From JBDREF01 sp043820045 (GTDB taxonomy: Bacteria; Planctomycetota; Phycisphaerae; Sedimentisphaerales; Anaerobacaceae), in NCBI GenBank assembly GCA_043820045.1, contig JBDREF010000460.1:1-10836 (forward strand): 10,836 nt of DNA. Direction: 5' to 3'. Shown here piece after piece: positions 5,596 to 10,836 of this stretch (its first letter is position 1; every line of letters begins with the position of its first letter). The notes beneath the pieces are model-generated. The model saw only the letters and a program-made list of their open reading frames with translations, was not told the DNA's origin and did not search any database. A program made the translations under genes and the position numbers.

Positions 5596-6633
5596 ATGAA
5601 AGCAGCGGTAATTCGAGAACACGGAGGCCCCGACCGGGTCAGAGTTGAAGATATTCCAGAGCCCAAGTGCGGCCGGGACGAAGTCGTCCTGGAAGTCCAT
5701 GCCGCCGGATTGAACCATCTGGATATCTGGGTAAGGAAGGGCAGGGCCGGCCTCGAATTGCCGAAGCCGCATGTTCTTGGCTCCGACGCTGCAGGTGTTG
5801 TGATTGCCGTTGGGGCGAATGTGACAGACGTGAGTGTGGGTGACGATGTGATTCTCAATCCCGGCCTCAGTTGCGGCCTCTGCGAGCGATGCAGGAGCGG
5901 CGAGCAGAGCGAGTGTGTCTCGTTCGGGATAGTAGGCCTGAGCCGTCCGGGGACATTCGCCGGGAAGGTGGCAGTTCCCGCCCGCAACGTATTTCCCAAG
6001 CCCGCCCACATGAGTTTCAACGAGGCCGGGGCGTTCGTGCTGGCCTCTCTGACCGCGTGGCGAATGCTGATGACGCGGGCGCAGCTTAAGGGCGGCCAGA
6101 CGGTTTTGATACACGGCATAGGCGGCGGCGTCGCCCTATGTGCGCTTCAGTTTGCCAGGCTTGCTGGCGCGAAGATAATCGTGACATCCTCGTCGGATTC
6201 CAAACTCGAGCGTGCACGGCATCTCGGCGCCGACCACACGATCAATTACAGGGCAGGTGAAGACGTGGCGCAGCGCGCCAGAGAGATTACGTCCGGTTCC
6301 GGTGTCGATGTTATTATCGATACGGTAGGGGGGGCCACCTGGCCGATTGACTTTGCGGCGGCGCGCCGGGGCGGCAAGATAGTCCTGTGCGGCGTTACCT
6401 CCAACGCCGAAGCAGTCACGAATCTCCGCACGCTCTACTGGAATCAGTTGACGATCTTAGGTTCGACGATGGGCTCGGATGACGATATGCGCAAGATGAT
6501 AGAAGCAGTTACGGCGGCAAAACTAAAACCGGTAATAGACTCCGTGTCGCCGTTGGAAAATGCAAGGGACGCAATGGGCAGGATGGAGGCGGGCGAGCAA
6601 TTCGGCAAGATCGCCCTGGAGGTTTCCGGTTGA
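5596..6633 (+). CDS. Medium-chain NAD(P)H-dependent dehydrogenase, quinone oxidoreductase-like
   Basis: 345 residues, normal for the MDR superfamily; cytoplasmic. AGAGGAG lies 8 nt before the ATG. The N-terminal GroES-like domain runs to about 150 and the Rossmann domain follows, with HGIGGGV (Gly174, 176, 177, 178) as the cofactor loop. Cys93, Cys96, Cys99 and Cys107 give the structural zinc motif C-x2-C-x2-C-x7-C of alcohol dehydrogenases. The catalytic zinc ligands are not kept: Asn40 stands where alcohol dehydrogenases have Cys, and Ser63-Asp64 replaces His-Glu. The enzyme therefore looks like a structural-zinc-only reductase, such as an enone or quinone reductase, and not a true alcohol dehydrogenase. 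The substrate cannot be told from the sequence. Upstream are repeat copy 2 and a dyad; downstream are a hairpin over the stop and repeat copy 3, then the redoxin gene. Confidence 0.87.
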   Translation: MKAAVIREHGGPDRVRVEDIPEPKCGRDEVVLEVHAAGLNHLDIWVRKGRAGLELPKPHVLGSDAAGVVIAVGANVTDVSVGDDVILNPGLSCGLCERCRSGEQSECVSFGIVGLSRPGTFAGKVAVPARNVFPKPAHMSFNEAGAFVLASLTAWRMLMTRAQLKGGQTVLIHGIGGGVALCALQFARLAGAKIIVTSSSDSKLERARHLGADHTINYRAGEDVAQRAREITSGSGVDVIIDTVGGATWPIDFAAARRGGKIVLCGVTSNAEAVTNLRTLYWNQLTILGSTMGSDDDMRKMIEAVTAAKLKPVIDSVSPLENARDAMGRMEAGEQFGKIALEVSG

Positions 6634-6640
6634 CCGGAAA
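6623..6640 (+). other. Perfect hairpin with the stop codon in its loop
   Basis: TTTCCGG (6623-6629) and CCGGAAA (6634-6640) form a 7-bp stem with loop TTGA, which contains the TGA of the dehydrogenase gene (6631-6633). No U-run follows, so it is not a standard terminator. It could protect the mRNA 3' end once ribosomes leave. Repeat copy 3 begins 4 nt later. Confidence 0.5.
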
Positions 6641-6643
6641 GTC

Positions 6644-6678
6644 GTAGGGTGTGCAACATGTCTCTCGTTGCACACGCG
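6644..6678 (+). repeat. Dispersed palindromic repeat, copy 3 (left arm only)
   Basis: GTAGGGTGTGCAAC (6644-6657) is followed by ATGTCTCTC and then GTTGCACACGCG (6667-6678). This is the left hairpin with a 9-nt loop in place of TT. The right arm (GTGGGCAAA...) is absent; the ribosome site of the redoxin gene starts 12 nt on. It is a half-element or a deletion product. Confidence 0.72.
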
Positions 6679-6703
6679 GTAAATTCTCGAAAGGGGTTTT
6701 ATT

Positions 6704-7282
6704 ATGTCTTTAACAGCATCGCAAATGCTTGAGTTAGGAACGCTCGCACCGGAATTTAATCTGCCGGATACGGCGGGCAAAAAGGTTTCCCTGGACGACT
6801 TCAAGGATGCCCCCGCTCTTGTTGTTGTCTTCATGTGCAACCATTGTCCGTTCGTTAAGCACATACTGGACAGAATGGTCGAGCTTGTGAAGGAATATCA
6901 GGCAAAAGGAGTCGCGGTCGTCGCAATAAACTCGAATGATGCAGGCGGTTATCCCGAAGACAGGCCTGAGATGATGGCGAAGGCGGCGAAAAAATACGGC
7001 TTTACCTTCCCCTATCTCTACGACGAAACGCAGGAAGTTGCCAAGGCGTATCGTGCTGCGTGCACGCCGGATTTCTTTTTGTTTGACGGCGGAAGAAAGC
7101 TCGTCTATCGTGGTCAGTTGGACGACAGCCGGCCGGGCAATGGGATACCCGTCACTGGGGCTGACCTTACGCCGGCGGTTGACGCCGTCCTTGCCGGACG
7201 GCCGGTTGCCCGGGAGCAGAAGCCGAGCATGGGCTGCAACATAAAGTGGAAGCGGGGCAACGAGCCCGATTATTTGAAGTAA
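6704..7282 (+). CDS. Thioredoxin-fold redoxin (AhpC/TSA-like)
   Basis: 192 residues, cytoplasmic (no signal peptide). AAAGGGG lies 7 nt before the ATG. It begins with the typical redoxin entry LGTLAPEFNLPDTAGKKVSL (11-30). VVVFMCNHCPFVK gives a C-x2-C pair, Cys45 and Cys48, after the first core strand. Thr121-Pro122 is the cis-proline loop. SNDAGGYPEDRPEMM (77-91) and the tail MGCNIKWK with Cys178 are typical of a widespread bacterial 'thioredoxin family protein' group. Its expected role is thiol-disulfide reduction or peroxide removal, known for the superfamily and not shown for this branch. It leads the closely spaced group with the two ferritin-like genes (44 bp to the next ATG), which supports an oxidative-stress role. 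Confidence 0.88.
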   Translation: MSLTASQMLELGTLAPEFNLPDTAGKKVSLDDFKDAPALVVVFMCNHCPFVKHILDRMVELVKEYQAKGVAVVAINSNDAGGYPEDRPEMMAKAAKKYGFTFPYLYDETQEVAKAYRAACTPDFFLFDGGRKLVYRGQLDDSRPGNGIPVTGADLTPAVDAVLAGRPVAREQKPSMGCNIKWKRGNEPDYLK

Positions 7283-7326
7283 ACGTCTATTTAGCATTTG
7301 GGCGATAACTTTAAGGGAGACAAGAA

Positions 7327-7749
7327 ATGGCCGTAACGTTGAAAAAACTGGTTGAGTTGCTGAACAGGGATCTGGAGTTGGAGTATTCCGCGGCGATTCA
7401 ATACATAAACCACGCGGCGGTGATGACCGGGGCCGCTTACGGGGATATCATAAAAGAAATCAAGATTCACGCAAACGAGGAAATCCAGCATGCGATGATT
7501 CTTGCCGACCAGATAGATTATCTCCACGGCAGCCCGAGTATCAACGTCGGCAAGATACAGACTTCGAAAAAGAACGATGAAATGCTGCAACAGGACCTGG
7601 ACGGCGAAGAGGACGCGATAAAGAGGTATAAGGCCAGAGTGGAACAGGCCGAGCAGCTCAGGGAATTTGCCCTGGCCCAGCAGCTCCGGACCATTCTTGC
7701 GATGGAGCAGGAACACGCCATGGACCTGAGGCAGGCCCTCGGCAAGTAA
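7327..7749 (+). CDS. Bacterioferritin-like diiron protein
   Basis: 140 residues of four-helix ferritin-like fold, a little shorter than bacterioferritin (about 158), so the fifth helix is missing or very short. AAGGGAG lies 8 nt before the ATG. Diiron ligands appear in the normal order: Glu19 (or Glu17), Glu52 with His55 (E-I-Q-H), Glu95, and Glu127 with His130 (E-Q-E-H), almost the numbering of E. coli Bfr (18, 51, 54, 94, 127, 130). The residue after Glu52, Met52 and haem ligand in E. coli Bfr, is Ile53 here, so haem binding by the usual route is unlikely. Expected role: ferroxidase, iron storage or peroxide scavenging in the cytoplasm. It is probably cotranscribed with the redoxin upstream and the second ferritin-like gene downstream. 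Confidence 0.86.
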   Translation: MAVTLKKLVELLNRDLELEYSAAIQYINHAAVMTGAAYGDIIKEIKIHANEEIQHAMILADQIDYLHGSPSINVGKIQTSKKNDEMLQQDLDGEEDAIKRYKARVEQAEQLREFALAQQLRTILAMEQEHAMDLRQALGK

Positions 7750-7859
7750 TGCCGCCGGCCCGAGCGCGGCCAGTTGCGAGACCGTATCATTAACGAGCGA
7801 GCAGGTTCGGTCATTGTGTGTAAACGTGCCGGCGAACTCATTGAGCAAAGGTGACGGAA

Positions 7860-8345
7860 ATGATGAACATATTCATTTATGCGATGCAGATGGAAAAGGA
7901 CGGCGAGGACTACTATTACCAGCTTGCCCAGCAGACGGACGACAAGAGCCTGAGAGCCGTCTTCTCGATGTTGGCGAAGGAGGAGGCAAGGCACTACGAC
8001 ATCATATCGAGGGCCAGGACCGCCAGGCCGCAGATGGCTGAGACTTCGATACTGTCCGATGCGAAGAATATTTTCGCTCAGATGGTCGAGTCCGGCGAGA
8101 GTTTCGACCCCGGGCCAGGAGAAGCCGGCGCCTATGTCAAGGCCCAGGAGATCGAGAAAAGGAGTATGGATTTCTACCGGGAAAAAGCCGACCAGGTCGA
8201 GGAAGAATACCAAAAAGAGCTTTTCCTGAAGTTGGCTGAAGAAGAAAAGAAACACTATTTTCTTTTGGAAAATATCATCGAGTTTATCGCCCGTCCGGAA
8301 ACATGGCTCGAGAATGCCGAGTTCTGTCACCTGGAAGATTATTGA
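7860..8345 (+). CDS. Rubrerythrin-type ferritin family protein
   Basis: 161 residues, cytoplasmic. The ATG at 7860 is chosen because AAAGGTGA (7847-7854) lies 5 nt before it; a GTG at 7851 would lie inside that site. Two ferritin-like half-repeats are seen: MEKDGEDYYYQLA (11-23) with E42-A-R-H45, and EIEKRSMDFYREKA (97-110) with E129-K-K-H132, a full set of diiron ligands. The tail PETWLENAEFCHLEDY (146-161) is typical of a bacterial 'ferritin family protein' group. It has no rubredoxin-type CxxC domain, so it is not a classical rubrerythrin. Likely role: peroxide reduction or iron handling with the two genes upstream. The 110-bp gap from the previous gene has no terminator or strong promoter. 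It converges on the next gene with only 30 bp between stops. Confidence 0.84.
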   Translation: MMNIFIYAMQMEKDGEDYYYQLAQQTDDKSLRAVFSMLAKEEARHYDIISRARTARPQMAETSILSDAKNIFAQMVESGESFDPGPGEAGAYVKAQEIEKRSMDFYREKADQVEEEYQKELFLKLAEEEKKHYFLLENIIEFIARPETWLENAEFCHLEDY

Positions 8346-8375
8346 TAGCGTTCCCGCCGTCTCGCGCCGAATTGC

Positions 8376-9560
8376 TCAGAGCATAGTCAGTGGATGCTTG
8401 CGGTTCTTCAGCGGGAACTCGACATTGGTCTTCATGCGGTGCGATTCATATACGGCTAATACCATCTCCAGGGCTGCGCGTCCGTCGTAAATGCTGCCCC
8501 TCGGCTGCGTGTCCGTCTCGATAGCCCGGATCAGGTCGAGTGCAATCAGGCGATTGCCGAAGCTGTGAATCGGGTCGCTGAGAGTTTCCGGCTTGCCAAC
8601 TCCGGCGCTGGAGATTTGCTTCCATTCGGTCTTGCTGCTGCCGGCCTGCCACGAGGGATCTTCTGTGAACCAGATTTCCGGTGCTGCCCCGGTCGTCATC
8701 GTGAGTATCCCCTTGCTCGCGAAGACTTGCAGGCCGAATCGTTTCACCGCTCCGTGTGCGGCGCGCAACGTCGAGAAGTAGCCCATAGTTGTCCCGTCGA
8801 AACGATACATCGCGTGAATCTCGTCTCCGGCCAGGGGCCCGATGCCTTCGGCTCCGTCCCGGACCTCGTCTTTGGTGACGGGCTTTTGACTATCTCGAAC
8901 TTGCGCGAAGCACCACTGGGGGTCGCCCGCGAAGAAACGCATCAGGTCCATGATGTGAGTGCCGAGCACCATGAGGTCCTCGCCGCCGCCCCGGCGGTCC
9001 TCTTTGCCTCTGCCTCGCAATTCGAGTATGTCACCCAGCCCTCCGTCGGCGATGAGCTGCCGCGCATGTCTCAGAGCCGGGCTGTAGCGGGTCTGGTGAG
9101 CGATGGCCAGTTTCAGATTCTGCTTCTCGAACGCGGCGACCATTTCATCCGCCTGCTGGAGCGTCTGGCACATGGGCTTTTCAAGAAAAACGTGGCAGCC
9201 GAACTCCGCGCACGCCAGCACCATTTCACGGTGGCAGTCCAGCCAGCGGGGGGCGACGCTTACAATTTGCGGGCGCTCTTTTTCGAGCATCTGGCGATAA
9301 TCGGCGTAGGCGTTCGGTGCCTTGAGTCGTTTTGCCGCCGCGGCTCGACCCTCGGCGTCCTCATCCGCGACGGCCATGACCTGCGCCTGGTCTATGTCGT
9401 TCCATACGACGTCCAGCCCGTGGCCGTAGTCGCCTTTGCCCGTCCTGCCGATTACGGCTACGCGGTACTTCGAGCTTTTGGCTTTGGCACGGCTCGGCCG
9501 GCTCGCAGACAGCGCCGCCAGAACGGCCGCTGCGTTCCTGATGAATTCTCGACGTCTCAT
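8376..9560 (-). CDS. Tat-exported Gfo/Idh/MocA family oxidoreductase
   Basis: 394 residues. GGGAG lies 8 nt before the ATG at 9560. MRRREFI followed by an Ala-rich stretch (1-20) is a twin-arginine signal, so the protein is exported folded, with its cofactor. The Rossmann domain starts at 31 (YRVAVIGRTGKGDYGHG). Glu127-Lys128-Pro129 is the family's EKP motif, with Lys128 usually at the active site. HQTRYSPALRHA (155-166) and G200-T-H-I-M-D205 are in the catalytic region. It resembles planctomycete sugar dehydrogenase/glycosidase-like members, some of which use NAD for redox chemistry or glycoside hydrolysis; the substrate is unknown. It lies 106 bp downstream of the sialidase-like gene on the same strand, with repeat copy 4 between, so cotranscription is likely and a role in sugar catabolism is inferred. 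Confidence 0.88.
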   Translation of the reverse strand: MRRREFIRNAAAVLAALSASRPSRAKAKSSKYRVAVIGRTGKGDYGHGLDVVWNDIDQAQVMAVADEDAEGRAAAAKRLKAPNAYADYRQMLEKERPQIVSVAPRWLDCHREMVLACAEFGCHVFLEKPMCQTLQQADEMVAAFEKQNLKLAIAHQTRYSPALRHARQLIADGGLGDILELRGRGKEDRRGGGEDLMVLGTHIMDLMRFFAGDPQWCFAQVRDSQKPVTKDEVRDGAEGIGPLAGDEIHAMYRFDGTTMGYFSTLRAAHGAVKRFGLQVFASKGILTMTTGAAPEIWFTEDPSWQAGSSKTEWKQISSAGVGKPETLSDPIHSFGNRLIALDLIRAIETDTQPRGSIYDGRAALEMVLAVYESHRMKTNVEFPLKNRKHPLTML

Positions 9561-9595
9561 GGATTTTCTCCCGCCCTATAGTTGGTAGAAAACAT

Positions 9596-9670
9596 GGGTG
9601 TGTCCCGGCGCGCCGGGATTGCACACGCGTCAGGTTCCGCGTGGGCAAAAAAGACATTTGCCCACCCTAC
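9596..9670 (+). repeat. Dispersed palindromic repeat, copy 4 (altered left tip, overlaps a stop codon)
   Basis: GGGTGTG (9596-9602), then the perfect palindrome TCCCGGCGCGCCGGGA (9603-9618) in place of the usual CAAC-TT-GTTG tip, then TTGCACACGCG (9619-9629). The right arm GTGGGCAAA/TTTGCCCAC and the end CACCCTAC (9663-9670) are as in copy 1. The CTA at 9667-9669 is the stop (TAG) of the minus-strand sialidase gene. On the minus strand, the right arm is a stem enclosing a U-run and may weaken or end transcription before the oxidoreductase gene. Confidence 0.76.
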
Positions 9671-10836
9671 GGCGGCGAGGCGTCGCCGGCCCTGACCCAT
9701 GCCTCGTTAAACTGCACGTATTTTATCGTCTTGCTCGCCGCGCCTGCTTTGTCGTTGTGGTGATAACTGTAAACCACGTGCAAAGTGCCGTCGCGGCCCT
9801 GGACAATCGACGGATAGCCGCTGCTGGTGGCAATGTTCCTTTGGCGTCTGTCCAGTTCGAGGTGCCGCGTGTGTTGCCACGTCTTGCCCTCGTCGGTTGA
9901 AATCGAGATTGCCAGGCTGTGCCTGCCGTCCTCGGTGTCGTTGTAGGCCAGGGCCCAGTGGCCGTTCCGCAAAGTGACGACATCCGCTCCCGATCCCGGA
10001 TTGGGCAACTCGGAATCTCTCACGGTACTCCACGTTAACCCGTTATCTTTGGAACTGCTGATGTGAAGGCGCTGAGGTGGCGGCCCGTTGTCGCGCATAT
10101 AAGCGACCAGCGTGCCGTCGGCTTTCTTAGCGATGCTCGGTTGTATGTTTCCCGGTCCCACCAGCGGTTCGCTGAACTGCCACGTCCGCCCCCCATCGTC
10201 GGTGATGGCCATCAAGGAGAAGCTGAATCCGTCGGAGTAAAAGGGAATGATCATTCGCTTGCCGCCGACTATTACGGCCTTGTTCTTGGTCTGCCAGCCG
10301 ACGCGGCGAAAGTACGGATATCCCATTTGTTGCTCGGTTTCCTTCCCGGAGGCGTCGCGCAGCCGGCCACGCCGCATCATGTCCTCGCCTCGCGCTTTGG
10401 CAAGAAGGTTTCCGCCCCACGCATCCAGCCTCTCCAGCATCCTGCTTTTCATTTGAGCCGGAATGTTCTGGTTTTCAGAGATATACTCTCCGTACTCCTT
10501 GATTTGTCTTTCAACGGATTTGACGAAACGGTCGTTGGGCTGTATTCCTCGTTCGGCCGGGTCGCCGGGCTTGAAATGCAGAACATCCTGCCACGACCAT
10601 TCCGGCGGTCCGTCCGGCTTCATGTAGTTTTCGCTGATCCGGTATTTGGGCAGGGAAGTCTCCCACTGGTTTGCTATTACCGTGTACCACATCAGCCAGA
10701 GTCGGCTGTCGGAATCGAGAAAAAGTATCGGATTGATGTCAGGAAATCCGGGCACATCGGCCATCACGAACGGCTTGCTCCACGTCTGCTCGCCCGCTCG
10801 GAGCCTCGCTCCCATGATCGCGACGTCATCGGCCCA
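9667..10836 (-). CDS. Sialidase-family (BNR repeat) protein, 5' end outside window
   Basis: 389 residues are visible and the reading frame continues past the right edge: WADDVAI precedes the first visible Met, which is not the true start. The fold is the six-bladed sialidase propeller. Three Asp-boxes (S/T-x-D-x-G-x-T-W type) are at visible residues 211-219 (ITDDGGRTW), 261-269 (SSKDNGLTW) and 312-320 (ISTDEGKTW). The start GARLRAGEQTWSKP and GFPDINPILF, and the end GYPSIVQGRDGTLHVVYSYHH...IKYVQFNEAWV, are typical of the BNR_2/exo-sialidase-like group. A charged helical insert of about 100 residues (about 72-172) lies between early blades. Whether it cleaves sialic acid is uncertain, since I cannot place the full catalytic Arg triad. 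The stop codon comes from repeat copy 4. It precedes the Gfo/Idh/MocA gene in an apparent two-gene unit. Confidence 0.85.
   Translation of the reverse strand, partial: WADDVAIMGARLRAGEQTWSKPFVMADVPGFPDINPILFLDSDSRLWLMWYTVIANQWETSLPKYRISENYMKPDGPPEWSWQDVLHFKPGDPAERGIQPNDRFVKSVERQIKEYGEYISENQNIPAQMKSRMLERLDAWGGNLLAKARGEDMMRRGRLRDASGKETEQQMGYPYFRRVGWQTKNKAVIVGGKRMIIPFYSDGFSFSLMAITDDGGRTWQFSEPLVGPGNIQPSIAKKADGTLVAYMRDNGPPPQRLHISSSKDNGLTWSTVRDSELPNPGSGADVVTLRNGHWALAYNDTEDGRHSLAISISTDEGKTWQHTRHLELDRRQRNIATSSGYPSIVQGRDGTLHVVYSYHHNDKAGAASKTIKYVQFNEAWVRAGDASPP

Noticed and set aside
7518..8330. A 270-residue minus-strand frame across both ferritin-like genes
   Set aside because: It spans two clear genes on the other strand and the gap between them, and shows no family features.
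8565..9581. A 338-residue plus-strand open frame opposite the Gfo/Idh/MocA gene
   Set aside because: It is the antisense shadow of a well-recognised gene with intact EKP and GTHxxD motifs. GC-rich codons make long opposite frames.

Overview
The window looks like a chromosomal segment of an uncultured planctomycete, probably of the Phycisphaerae / Sedimentisphaerales kind. This is an inference from gene content. Two secreted proteins end in the VP(A/T)PGA..LGSIG.G.V.WLRRR form of PEP-CTERM sorting signal. A Tat-exported Gfo/Idh/MocA oxidoreductase sits beside a sialidase-fold protein. A rhamnose/H+ symporter and a UroD/MtaA-like protein are also present. Together these suit a heterotroph feeding on complex glycans.

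Layout. (1) 1-2037, minus strand: two PEP-CTERM genes. The first runs off the left edge. Each has a recognisable sigma70-like promoter with an 18-nt spacer and a TGG just before the -10. The second ends in a clear intrinsic terminator. The first promoter lies about 460 nt upstream of its start codon, and the leader between is GC-rich and full of nested inverted repeats. (2) 2366-4938, plus strand: RhaT-type L-rhamnose symporter, a 300-bp gap, then a UroD-family protein. (3) 5160-6633, plus strand: a 94-residue protein made of three exact-period Cys/His repeats, then a medium-chain (quinone-oxidoreductase-like) dehydrogenase. (4) 6704-8345, plus strand: a thioredoxin-fold redoxin and two different diiron ferritin-like proteins, closely spaced. 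They read as a peroxide/iron stress cassette. (5) 8376-10836, minus strand: a sialidase/BNR protein, cut by the right edge, upstream of a Tat-signal Gfo/Idh/MocA oxidoreductase. The pair looks like carbohydrate catabolism and converges on the ferritin genes.

The most striking non-coding feature is a dispersed palindromic repeat present four times (3543, 5456, 6644, 9596), always in the same orientation. The full form has GTAGGGTG/CACCCTAC ends and two hairpin arms, GTGTGCAAC/GTTGCACAC and GTGGGCAAA/TTTGCCCAC. Three of the four copies start within 11 nt of a stop codon, and copy 4 supplies the stop codon of the sialidase gene. One copy has only the left arm, one has an internal duplication and one has a new perfect palindrome at the hairpin tip, so the family is actively diverging. 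No transposase, CRISPR array, tRNA or rRNA gene was seen. There is no clear sign of a new multi-gene defence or mobile system. The best candidates for something undescribed are the repeat family, the structured leader and the three-repeat Cys/His protein.
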